Part shown: one piece after another, positions 50,241 to 60,659 of the stretch
Numbering within the stretch: the first letter of the stretch is position 1
Layout: each line of letters opens with the position of its first letter
Source: Antedon mediterranea
Lineage: Eukaryota; Echinodermata; Crinoidea; Comatulida; Antedonidae
DNA: 64,000 bases
Direction: 5' to 3'
NCBI RefSeq assembly: GCF_964355755.1
Contig: NC_092674.1
Span: forward strand, 14,513,001-14,577,000
Notes under the pieces: generated by a model
Told to the model about the DNA's origin: nothing
What the model saw: the letters and a program-made list of their open reading frames with translations, nothing else
Database searches by the model: none
Translations under genes and position numbers: made by a program

Positions 50241-51599
50241 TTTCCAGTGTAACAGTAGGCCTACTCAGCAAAATTCTATTTTTCCAAGTAAAAATCATAA
50301 TATAATAACAACTAATTATAGACAAAGAAATGACTCGAGTTAACTTTCACCGTTTTATTTCCACACAAGTATACAAATAAAATGTTGAAAGTTTAACTCG
50401 TGTCATTTATTGATTTAATTTGCTCTGCACACTGGACTACTTTTTACTTTTTTTTTTTTTTTTTTATCGTATCAATGTTAGACCACCTCTAGTTGATTGA
50501 ATTTATAAAAGTCTGCTAATTTCCATTTTATTGATAAGTAGGCCTAACGTAATTGTTACAAAACGTTACATGGCATAATTTTGTTCCTATAGCTAATATT
50601 AGTGTTCGACTTTTGTCTATCCAATCAAAGTAAACGTTTGTAATTTCTAATTCTTATATAACAATGGACTTGCTTTTCATAGGACTAATTCAGATTTTAC
50701 CTAAAACTTGCAAGTGTATGTAAAATCGTATGTGTTTATTTTTGTTAAATTTTCACCATAAATTGCACTTCAATAACTAGAATGGTATTCAAATGAATCA
50801 CGTTTTCCAATACAGCTATGACGACTATAACTAATTTTGAGTAATCCTGCTAACAAATAGAAACACATCAAATTGACTGCCTATTGGAGGTTAGGCGCCC
50901 TCTATTTATTGGAGCATTAACAAAATAGTCCTGTAAATACTAAGAAATTAAGACAGAAGGTCGTAAAATTAGTAGGCCTAGGCCTTCTTTTTAGGGCCTT
51001 TTATACTTTTAGATACTTGTTCACCTTCACTATATAGAAGGGTAATATTTTACCATTATTCATAGTTAGTTAAATATTGACAAACTAAAAATGGCCATCA
51101 TTTATAAACTAATGATTACGATTTTGCAATTATTATTTTAATGACAAAAGATCACTATAAGAAATAGCTAATAGTCAATCAGGTCATAGGTGGCTCTAAA
51201 ATTGACGTGAAAGTAATTTTATATTTACTTACCTATTTACCTAATGATAAATATATAATTTTAATTAAAGAAACAAATATTTTCTGGGATGTGGGCCTAA
51301 ATATATCTATGCTTTATAGAGGCTAGGCCTACATCATTTATTGTAACAATAATTATCGATTAACTTGCCATAAAATAATTTAATAATATTACAGAATGAT
51401 ACAAAACAGTAGTTAGAAAATGAGTCTGGTCTTACCAGGGAGTTGTATTGAAATATACCGAATAAATAATGAAATAAGAAATGTAACTGTAACCATAAGG
51501 ATTCCTTAATCCATGCTGTAACCTTACTGTCATTTACATATATTTATTTTCATAATTACTTATATAATTTTAAATAAGGCGTATACCTTTTTCCTTATT

Positions 51600-51780
51600 A
51601 AACTATTTCTAATATTTGTTTTGTTAGGGGTCTGATTGAGACAAATGTATTACTTCTATACCAGATCCCAGCCAAAAAAAAATAAGTAGAAATATTATGT
51701 TAAAATGTTTAATATTTATGTTAAATAATATGTTTTTTTGGTTGAATAAATATTACGAAACGAAACGAAACCTTGGTCCC
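51600..51780 (+). mobile_element. Non-LTR-like 3' tail with CGAAA repeats
   Basis: TTTTGTTAGGGGTCTGATTG leads to TTGAATAAATATTACGAAAC then CGAAACGAAAC, the form of a short-repeat retroelement tail. No coding part. Confidence 0.4.
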
Positions 51781-52021
51781 TAAGAAATGACGTCATTCTA
51801 CGTGGACTATTCCAAAATTAAAATAGGTCGAATAGTGCAGTATACTAAAGAAACAAACCAATTCAAAAATACTGTAAATAACTATTTTGTTGTACGGTAA
51901 TAGAATAGATCACTATTCTACTAACACTACACTTTATATTGTCTGTAAGTTGATCAGAGAAAATCGTGTTTAAGTTTAGCTACCAGTACTTCCTATAAAA
52001 ATTTACCCTACAACAACTTTG

Positions 52022-52048
52022 AACCAGGGAGTTACAACTCCCTGTTTG
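52022..52048. repeat. Small hairpin, CAGGGAGTT family
   Basis: CAGGGAGTT and AACTCCCTG almost abut. Related words are at 51432 and in the larger hairpin at 58584. Confidence 0.65.
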
Positions 52049-52729
52049 AACGTAACAAAACACTCCGTTTCTTTACAAGAAGGTCAGGAAAATTTGTTTC
52101 TTCTCACCTAAGGTAAGGTTTTTCTTATTTATTGGATTTATTTTTCAATTTTATAAATGAATAAATCTCAAGTGAAAGTGGAATCGGACATTATTTATAC
52201 AAACATCAGACGATCTGTGATTTTGTAAACAATAGACGGAAAACAACGATCACTCCTGATCCTATTATTTCCGTTGTCACGTTTACTTTTTAATACGCAC
52301 TGTATCAAAACACACGTCACTTTACCGTCAAGACAACAAGGCCAGAACAGGTAAGCTATCATAGGCCTACAAACTTAGCAGCCTTTAAGACGATATTGAG
52401 AGGCAGTTTTAGTTTCAATAGTCTACTCTGTTTCCTTTTATGTAGCTTGCGCAAATCTGATTCTATAATATTAGTTTGACGGAAGGGTTCTTTTGTAGTA
52501 AAAGAAAGTCTAAAAAAGAGTTGAAACAACTTCTGAACTGTATGTTTACATTATTATTACGTGCAACGTTTTGTAAACGAACATTTTAACTGGAGAAGGA
52601 AATAAAAGTGGATAGAACCTACATAAAATAAGAATTAAAAAAAACTATGTTTACTAATTAAGTTTAATTATTTGGAAAATTATCATTCATAAATATACTA
52701 TTATTATTATGCCAATTTTACCTAATTTG

Positions 52730-52891
52730 TACACATTTTTATTTTGTATTTATGTTTTGTTGGGTCTTTCTGAGACAGGCCTTGGCCTCTAAGTCTGATC
52801 CAAATTAATGAAATCATTATTTGTTTATATTGTTTACATTGTTTAAGTTTTCATTAATTGAATAAATGTGAAATGAAATGAAATGAAATGA
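52730..52891 (+). mobile_element. Non-LTR-like 3' tail with GAAAT repeats
   Basis: GGGTCTTTCTGAGACAGGCC and TGAATAAATGTGAAATGAAA followed by GAAAT units; same layout as 51600-51780. Confidence 0.45.
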
Positions 52892-53170
52892 ATTATATTT
52901 TTTTCTTTATGATTAAAATGTACAAAACAAATACTATCTGTACTATATAGGCCTAGCTATTCTGTGCAGGGTCTACAGACTTTTTAGAAATCTAGGAAAA
53001 ACATTATTTTGTGTACAGTAAGTATTGAACTGTTAATTTACGTACACCTAAACAGAGAAACAATCGCCTTTTTTATTACGTTTACAGTAATTATAAATGA
53101 CTGGATTTTACCAAAAAAAACATAATTATGCTTCAATAAATTATTTAAAAAAACACGATTGTAATGTTTT

Positions 53171-54211
53171 GTAACTACAGTACTGTGGAGTAGCTTTGCG
53201 TCAGGGTGTTGAGTAATTGTTTTTAGTCGCGTGGAAGCGACTCTATAGTTCACTATGTCGGTCGGTCGGTCGGTCTGTCTGTCTGTCTGTCTGTCGGTCT
53301 GTCTGTCGGTCTGTCTGTCTGTCTGTCTGTCTGTCGGTCCGGTATCACTATGCGTTTTATCGCTTTCTGACCTTATCTTGATATCAGTTTAATCTAGCTA
53401 GGTCAATTTTTCACAGTATATTCCTTATGGCCAGGAATCAATGTGGTTATGTTTTCACGGTGCGCAATAAAAAATTACGCGGTCTATGCACGATTTAACG
53501 AAATCACGTTTGTAATCATATCTTCACAACCATGAATCACAATTAAATAAAATTTGGTACTCATAAATTTCAGGGCATAAATCATCATATGACAATACAA
53601 TTACGTGCGTAGCGCATGTAACGCATGCGTACGCGCGCTTAACATTTTCAAAATTTATTTTCGATGAAATAAGAGTACATTTCAGGCAATTCTAAGCGTT
53701 TACAAAATTGCCATGAGTGCGCATATTTTTGCGCGCGTACTGCGCGTTAAATGTTATTGCGCACTCTTTTTGCCCCATTTCTGTTTTCTTGACTTACTTT
53801 TCAACTCGAAATTACGTTATACGAGCACGTCGAAAGTGACAGGCTACGCACGTGTAAATTAAAAAAAAATAAATGTTTTTAAACATTTCAACATTTTTAA
53901 ACATGTTCAGTAATTTCGGTCAGTATAGTTCACTATGTCGGTCGGTCGGTCTCTCTGTCTGTCTGTCTGTCTGTCGGTCTGTCTGTCGGTCTGTCGGTCT
54001 GTCGGTCTGTCTGTCGGTCCGGTATCACTATGCATTGTAGCACGCGACTTAATGGTTGGTTGGTAATTGTTGTGTAACTACTGTTGAGTAGCTTTGCGTC
54101 AGGGTGTTGAGTAATTGTTTTGCTACTGTGGAGTAGCTTTGCGTCAAGGTTTCGAGTAATTGTTGTGTAACTACTGTTGAGGAGCTTTGCGTCAGGGTGT
54201 TGAGTAATTGA
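53171..54211. repeat. 48-bp minisatellite interrupted by a TCGG element
   Basis: One unit (GAGTAGCTTTGCGTCAGGGT then GTTGAGTAATTG) lies at 53171-53220 and three more at about 54072-54211; the element at 53225-54049 sits between them. Confidence 0.8.
53225..54049 (+). mobile_element. TCGG-repeat element, composite copy
   Basis: 53225-53920 is nearly identical to 29184-29870. A second TCGG/TCTG tract and the end CACGCGACT follow (53930-54049). AGTCGCGTG at the left and its complement at the right form the terminal repeats. GTAATTGTT-like sequence on both sides may be target duplication, but the host minisatellite also contains it. Confidence 0.8.
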
Positions 54212-54783
54212 ACAGATGTTTTGCCCTACTATGTACTTTACTAAGTAGGCCTACATTGAGAAAAAAAGCATGTTACCTTATTTTTTATTTATTTATTTTT
54301 TTATTTTTTCATGTTCCTTAAATACTTTTTTATATATCGTTGTTTTTATTTTGTATGGTTGCCCACTGATTCTAAAGTGAGTGTAGTGTAGTGTGTCGTT
54401 GTAGCCCGCCAGTCCATTTTTGAAGACTGTTAAACTATTGTTTGTTTTGTCTGGAGCGGAGAGACACGTCCTTTGGCGACAGCTCTTGAATAATAAAAAA
54501 AAAACACCTATACAGTAATAGGCAGATTCTAGTATTATTAGATCTCAAACAGTGTACGTTTGAAACGCCATGTGTGCCAAAAGATATTTAGCGTTTTAGC
54601 AATCGCCGTCTACAGCAAATACTATATAGTATATAATATTATAAATATATAATAAAAAATGCACAAATAAAAAACAACGAGGACGGAATAAACATCAAAT
54701 AAAGAGACAGGACACACATTCAAAAACTCATTAGCTGTGTTCTGTGTCTTTATTGGAGTTAAGCTCGTTTTAATGAAATTTTG

Positions 54784-55081
54784 TTTAAAGATGTATTGTC
54801 CCCCTGAAAAAATAATTCTTAAACAAATTTTTGTTGAATATTCCATTTGAAAAAAATATAATTTAAAGCAAAAAATTGTTAAATTGGCTGCCAGCCAATG
54901 GATTTTTGGTTGAATTTAATCATTTCTTTTGTCATTTTATAAGGGAAACATACATTATATTTGTTTTCGTTTTCTTTTTCTATGGAAGTGATTACTTTTT
55001 TTAAACTACAAAAAACATATTCAAAGTCTAATTTAATTAATCTTCATTTTTCATGTTTTTGGGGGACAATACATCTTTAAA
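54784..55081. mobile_element. Intact MITE with TTAAAGATGTATTGTCCCCC ends
   Basis: About 298 bp with 21-bp terminal inverted repeats, TTTAAAGATGTATTGTCCCC and the matching complement at the right end. The interior carries TTGGCTGCCAGCCAATGG, itself palindromic. The TTTAAA ends permit a TA target duplication (mariner-like), not provable here. Diverged relatives are at 8155, 14190, 19985, 50060 and 56100. Confidence 0.8.
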
Positions 55082-56099
55082 TTGTTATCACACTTTATAA
55101 TGAGAGGGTGAAACAAGATACAGTAATACTACATACAAATTAAAAACGCCCAAACAAGAATTAAGTAAATATAACAACAGGTGCCCCTATCCGAGCAAGG
55201 TATAAAAGCATAATATTATACCCGAGTACAAATTGAGCAAATAATATTGAATTGAGCAAATATGGCAGTAGCGGAATTTACGGAGATAAAACAATATTTA
55301 CCTAGGGTTTAATAACCGGAATTTACATGACAAAATTAAAGACGATGATAAGGAGTGTTTTCGTAATCTTTTTTTTTTGTGTTAAATATAGATGTTGTGG
55401 TATATGCGGTAAGAGCATGTTATTATTATACAGTTAGTACAGTACTGTCGTTCCAAAATTCAGTGTTTTATTTCGTAATTACAAAATGCGCAGTCAGATG
55501 TAAAGCATCTTCTATATTGTACTCAAACTGAGAATATTCAACCAATATGCATATACATACATTTAGTTTATGTTAGTATTATTAGGTCAAAAATGTTTGA
55601 TTCAAGATTTTTGTGTAAAGAGAAAGTGTATTTAATTAGTGTAAACCCTAACCGCATAATCCCCAATGTATTATTAACTACACGTATATTGGAATACCAC
55701 TTCCTTCTTCAATTGTCATCCCACGACTACGGAAACCGTTTATATCATTTGCCAGTAGCCCACATACAAATTGCAGGTAGGCATAGTTTATTACAATTAG
55801 TATGCCTAAATATATACATGTGGTTGATTAAGTTATAGTGTATAGTGTTTTTTTCAAGGATATGAGTTTTGGTAGGTGGAATCCGGATCAAACGCCTGCG
55901 TGCAGCTTCTGAAAATGCAGTTTATTGATTTGCTCCCTCCGTTTGGGATAACAAATATTCTTCAATGCTACAACCTCCAATCCTTGTTGCATTCTCCAAT
56001 ACAATCAATTTCAGTAAAAGTTACATGATCACATCTATAAAAATATACAGTATAACTAAACTTATCTAGTGATGGGGCCTTTATGGGGTGTTTTTTTCC

Positions 56100-56175
56100 T
56101 GCGGAACTTTTTAAGACTACAAAATGGCCTATTCAAAATCTGATTTATTAATCTTCGTCATATACTGTACCTTTA
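56100..56175 (+). mobile_element. MITE fragment upstream of gene C
   Basis: GACTACAAAATGGCCTATTC, AAATCTGATTTATTAATCTTC and CTTTAAAG match the right half of the intact copy. It lies about 250 bp before the gene C start codon, within the likely promoter or 5'UTR intron. Confidence 0.5.
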
Positions 56176-56421
56176 AAGCGAAATTAAGTGTAAACAATAG
56201 TTTCATTGTGCTACAATTTTCCTCAATGGACATTCTTTTATCATCAATTGGCCAATAGAGACAAGGTATTGTCGAACAATTCATTACTCATCCTTCTTCC
56301 GGTTCCGCCTTTATTACATAAAAGCAATTGACACAAGGGTGTTACTCCATTCACATCCCAAAGCCGTGTGCGTGTGTACATTAGCAATTTGACTTCTTTT
56401 TTTTCAGTTGAAATTCACAAC

Positions 56422-57184
56422 ATGAGATCAATTAATGGATGCTGCTTGTTTGTGCTGATTACGTTAACGATTAGCCAGCATGCATACGGTGCTTCTAAGA
56501 GCAGAACCTCCACGTCAGCTCAGATTTCAGACCTATCAAGAAAGCTAAGTCGTCTTGAGCAAAAAGTATCCACATTACAGAGAGATGTTGATCTTTTGAA
56601 GAAAACCAATGGTCAGCTAACAAATAGCATCAAGACAGCAAATAATGAAATTCAACGAGTAAGTACAAGAAATAACGAACTTCAGCAGATGTTAGACCAG
56701 TTTGAGAAGTTCTTTGGTACATTGTATTCGGAATCAGACATTTTTGATAATCCAATTGCAACCAGTGTCGATAAGAAGTTAAACGAGCTTAATACATATA
56801 TCGGTAACAAGGAAGCAACGCTGATAGAAGCTAACCCAAATTACGTATACACAGTGTTAGGAGTTGAACCCGAGAAAACGGAGGCCAACGTCACAGATGA
56901 ATTGGTTGAAAAAGCAGTTGTCCAACTTGCAACGGATAACGCTGAAATGCAAAAGAAGGTAAATGATCTAGAAGCTCGTGTAGCGGAGGTAGATAAATCA
57001 TCTAGCCGAGGAATAAATGCTGATGACTTTGGTTTAACAAATGATCGATTGGATAAGTTGGAAGACATTGTTTCCAGGATAATTGAACTTGACCAGCCTA
57101 ATACTGCTGCACGTACCACTGAGCAACAGCAAATCTATGATGATATGATCGAGGACGTCTTTATTACAGAAAGATCAGTTTCTA
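56422..57184 (+). CDS. Gene C coding exon 1: signal peptide and stalk
   Basis: The exon proper begins at 56408, after the acceptor, with 14 nt of 5'UTR. It ends at donor TCTA/GTAAGT in phase 1; read-through hits a stop two codons later. It encodes the leader, the first coiled coil, the shared stalk motif and the second coiled coil. Confidence 0.9.
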
Positions 57185-58230
57185 GTAAGTAAAAAATATT
57201 TGAAAACGTTGTTTTAGTCATATAAATCCGATTTTTTTTTAAAGACAGATTTTAGTTTTCTATCAGATCATAAGAAATGTGTAAGTAGTTTTGTATCTCA
57301 TAAGTAAGCTAAACCCAATTTCCGAAAGGTCATCGTTTGTCTCTAAATGCGACGATTCGACACTGCATATTCCATGGGAAGACTGTTGTCCAACGAAAAG
57401 CGCTTTAATATCATTCGGGTTTAGGGAGAGCCCTGCCTGCGTCACCAAAACTACATTATGCCAGGCTATTCCATGTAAACAGTCTATAATAATACATGTG
57501 CTTTCTAATTTTTGTTTCTGACTTCCAATGATTAATTACCCCTCTATTTATTATCTAATTATGTCATACTGTAACTCATAATATTTATATATACATTTTT
57601 TTAAGCCTCTAGAAAATCTGTGTTCTCTGCGTCAAGATCTACTGAACTTTTAGGAACTGTTTACTCTCAAGTCATCACTTTTGATTTTGATCATGTCAAC
57701 AAAGGTCGCGACTTTGTGTCTAAAAATGGTACATTTCACTGCCAATGGACTGGTTACTACTTTTTCACATTTACGTAAGTATTACTTGGCACAAATCACG
57801 TACAAATAATTAAAGGAATTTGAAAGCAATAGAGCTATTACGTTATTATTATTATTGTTATTATTATTATTCATTGCTTCGTTTTAGTTACAGTTTATTC
57901 AATTTCAACGGATTTGTTATAACTTTACTATGCGTAGACTTACATTGACAAAACTCGTATTATTATTTTTTTTTCAGATTACGTACACATGACGGTCATT
58001 TCATGGGAGTAAATTTGATAAAAACCAGTGGGAAGAACCATACTGTTATTACATCAATATACACAGATGCCCACTCTCGCAACACTATGGAAACACAAAG
58101 CATAGCTGTACATTTAAAAGCTGGAGATATTGTATGGTTACGACTGGGACCATCAGATCGATTCGCCGTATACAGTGACGAATTTCGTTACATCACATTC
58201 ACTGGCTTTTTGATATACAAAGGCAACTAA
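56422..58230 (+). CDS. Gene C: secreted coiled-coil C1q-domain protein (3 coding exons, 394 aa)
   Basis: Coding exons are 56422-57184, 57606-57774 and 57978-58230 (763+169+253 nt, 394 codons plus stop). I start at the ATG at 56422: the open frame runs further 5', but a pyrimidine tract and CAG acceptor at 56407 put those codons in an intron, and this Met begins a good signal peptide (residues 1-23, CCLFVLITLTI core). Residues 33-100 are a strong coiled coil (LSRKLSRLEQKVSTLQ). The shared motif YIGNKEATLIE is at 126-136. A second coiled coil covers about 160-225. The C1q domain spans about 257-394, with K-S-V-F-S-A-S-R, N-G-T-F-H-C, G-Y-Y-F-F-T-F-T, V-W-L-R-L-G-P and T-F-T-G-F-L-I-Y-K-G-N. There is no collagen segment. 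AATAAA at 58540 is a candidate poly(A) signal. It is probably a secreted oligomeric recognition protein; the ligand is unknown. Confidence 0.9.
57606..57774 (+). CDS. Gene C coding exon 2: first half of C1q domain
   Basis: The acceptor (T-rich tract, TTAAG) ends at 57605. The exon encodes TSRKSVFSASRSTELLG through QWTGYYFFTFT and ends at a GTAAGT donor in phase 2. No long open frame marks it; it was recognised by homology with gene B exon 2, same length and phase. Confidence 0.9.
57978..58230 (+). CDS. Gene C coding exon 3: second half of C1q domain
   Basis: The acceptor TTTTTTTTCAG ends at 57977. The exon reads TLRTHDGHFMGVNLIKTSG, then SRNTMETQSIAVHLKAGD, VWLRLGPSDRFAVYSD and ends ITFTGFLIYKGN-stop. 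It has the same 253-nt length as gene A exon 3. Confidence 0.9.
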
Positions 58231-58539
58231 TAATACAAAAGAACTTTGACCAAACAAAAAAACGTACTAATACCCTGTGGTGTTTTTTGTTTTATTACAA
58301 ACCACAGTTTTAAAAGTACTCTGTATATCAATCAAAATTCCAATCTATGATGGGTGTCAGAAATGTTTCTTGCTTGCAGTGAAGACAATGCCGAAGCTCT
58401 TGGGATTGCTATGCGTTTTAACTTGATAGAATGTCCTTATGTATATAACCCAATTAATCGTTGTAAATCTGTAGCTAACGTATTTTTAGACATTGTGTTT
58501 ATTGTTTTGAATACTACAGTAACATCGTCCTATTTCAGC

Positions 58540-58545
58540 AATAAA
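58540..58545 (+). terminator. Candidate poly(A) signal of gene C
   Basis: AATAAA about 310 nt after the gene C stop, followed by T-rich sequence. Confidence 0.4.
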
Positions 58546-58583
58546 TGTAGAATGGAACAATTTTTAATTTTGCTTATTTATAC

Positions 58584-58619
58584 CAGGGAGTTGTTATTAT
58601 GTCTAATAACAACTCCCTG
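58584..58619. repeat. Perfect hairpin with 16-bp arms, CAGGGAGTT family
   Basis: CAGGGAGTTGTTATTA and its exact complement with a 4-bp loop, in the region just past the gene C poly(A) signal. Confidence 0.85.
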
Positions 58620-58939
58620 TTTATACCATTGCTATCAATCGCCATAATTGAGGAACTGAAAACCAAAGTAATCTGTTGTTTATTTATTCCTTATTATATG
58701 TATTAATATTTAAAACCGTTTGAACTTCACATTAGGAACATAATGTACTTACAGATCGGTAAAATTATTCCATGACATCCTAAATTTATCTTTCATATTA
58801 AACACCATTTTTGTTTATATTTAGATTATTTTCTACTCTCCACCAGCATGTGCCTTTGTTTTTATTTTTTATTCCAGTTCATTTTGGCGGAGGAGCCCAT
58901 GAATGCTTTATATTCTCTATCGAAGTATTCATATTTGCA

Positions 58940-58972
58940 CTGATGAAGGGCTAGTGTTGTCCGAGAAGCCCA
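58940..58972 (+). ncRNA. Degenerate hammerhead-like motif 3
   Basis: CTGATGA followed by AGGGCTAGTG, TTGTCC and GAGAA. CTGATGA is canonical but the GAAA box reads GAGAA. It belongs to a different repeat from the other two motifs and is probably dead. Confidence 0.35.
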
Positions 58973-60014
58973 GCAATCTTCTTTAGCTGTTTTACTTTAT
59001 CCTTTTGATTTAGCTTTTTGCTTCTTTAATTTTTTGTCTCCATTAAGATCCAGCCAATGATGCCCACGGCATTGTCATTTTTTAAGTAATTAGGTAATCG
59101 TTTAGAATAAAATGAACACCTATTGTACAAAATGTAATTTTGTCCTTCTTGTTATTTCTTTGTGTTTATTTAGTACGGATTACAGTCAACTTCCCCAATA
59201 ATGTACCTGACCCTGAAAATCAGAAACTATCATATACTAATGATATCTTGAAAATGCTACAAAGCTCTAGTACAACATTTATTAATCTGACACTCAAAGT
59301 TCGTATTTGGAGTTGTGTGAACAAAAAAAAACGTACGTATACGAAAAACCAATCGCGCAATAACAATTCAAAATGCTCAAATTAAGTTCTAATCAAATTA
59401 GAGCATCGTTCAGAACATTTAAATAGTTTCATAATTTGTCAATCTTTTCACGCCACGCGCGAAATTTTGTGCGCATAGCACCTAAGTAACGCAAAAAGCG
59501 CAACGTGATAAATTGCTTTCATTTTCATGAACTCGAAATGTCAAATAACGAGAGACGTGCACGTGAAATCTAAATATAATTAAATAATGTGACCTGCGTT
59601 ACCGTATCATATGGCAAGCTGAATTTAAAAAGTTTTTTTAAACTTTCGTCAATCATACAACATCCATACGTGTCAATTTGTTTTCCAAATCATATCGTTT
59701 TGCTCAAATCCTTATCTTCCAAATTTGTCAAAAAAAATATGTGGGTCCCGCACTTTTACCTATGCTACAGTACACTGTATATACATTGTATACTGTACAG
59801 TATGTTCTCTATATGACACATAATGGGCAAACCTCAGCACTAGAGTATAATGCATCAGGTCATAGGATGGCGTACATCAACTTTTTGTGCTCATATTTTA
59901 AGATTTTCTTAAATTAAATGTCGGTAAAATTATCTTTTATCACAATGATCATCTAAAATTCGTGACAAATTAAATTTTAGTTTGACTTTGGATTTATATT
60001 TTTACGAGTGCGTG

Positions 60015-60160
60015 TGTTAGTTTGTGTTTGTTAGCAGGATTACGCAAAAATATATATTTCCAGATCTTTCTCAACTTGAATCAACATATATATGTGGTCA
60101 CTGAATTAAATGTTGGAGAAAATCCTGAAATGAATCCCAATTCTGTACCACTATTAATAT
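60015..60160 (+). repeat. Dispersed repeat, second copy of 14765-15125 family
   Basis: GTTAGCAGGATTACGCAAAA start and CCCAATTCTGTACCACT.TTA later, in the same order as the first copy. Confidence 0.5.
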
Positions 60161-60288
60161 TTTACTTACTACAGGTAAGTTTCCACCAGAACATGTGTTG
60201 AACTTAGGTTCATAGTAAAAAATAAATAAATATAAAATATTATTAATACTGTATTAAAAAAAAATAGTAATATATTGTTTGAAGGTTT

Positions 60289-60520
60289 GCATGGCGAAAT
60301 CAAATGTTGATATAAAGTTCGCGGTACACCACATATATTAGTTCTGAAAAGAACTGTTGATTTTCTGGCTTTCACACCAGTCCCACCCTTTCCACTTATA
60401 TTCCAAGTTTCCTGGACTTTCTGCATTCTCACTCCTGAGGACGATCAAAGTATATTGATCGAAACGTCAAGAAACTCTTTTCAGAACTAATACACGTGGT
60501 GTACCGCAAACTTTATATAA
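60289..60520 (+). mobile_element. Hammerhead-bearing repeat, copy 2
   Basis: Begins with the same GCATGGCGAAATCAAATGTT as the 48-kb copy. Arms 60311-60350 and 60475-60518 (GCGGTACACCAC, ATTAGTTCTGAAAAGA) are inverted repeats. Between them lies a ~75-bp insert absent from copy 1, then the hammerhead-like motif. No protein is encoded. Confidence 0.6.
60435..60468 (+). ncRNA. Hammerhead ribozyme-like motif 2
   Basis: CTGAGGA, stem GATCAA/TTGATC, GAAAC, GTC, with TTCT and AGAA flanks able to form stem I. It differs from motif 1 by one loop base (GCATA to GTATA) and one base after GTC. It carries the same extra C before stem II. Confidence 0.5.
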
Positions 60521-60582
60521 AAAAAATAGTAATAATGATAAAATATTTATACAAAAAAAATAATGATTAAAAAAATGTATCC

Positions 60583-60655
60583 TGAGCAGCAGAAATTGAA
60601 CCAGGGATTTCTACTGTGAAATGCTGGTGACGTGAAACCATTACACCAAACTCAC
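60583..60655 (-). tRNA. tRNA-like sequence, minus strand (SINE head or pseudogene)
   Basis: The minus strand has GTTTGGTGTAATGGTTTCA (A-box-like) and CCTGGTTCAATTTC (B-box-like). The acceptor pairs only in its outer four bases, so it is not functional. Confidence 0.4.
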
Positions 60656-60659
60656 ATGC

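Noticed and set aside
53256-54022. Telomere-like repeat tract
   Set aside because: TCGG/TCTG tetranucleotides do not match animal telomere TTAGGG and lie inside a dispersed element.
56368-56421. 18-residue N-terminal extension of gene C
   Set aside because: It would start at GTG and runs through a pyrimidine tract and CAG acceptor; the ATG at 56422 gives a proper signal peptide.
59140-59385. Possible exon downstream of gene C
   Set aside because: A weak acceptor (TTATTTAG) precedes a short frame, but the first codon is not a good start, no donor is convincing and no domain is recognised.
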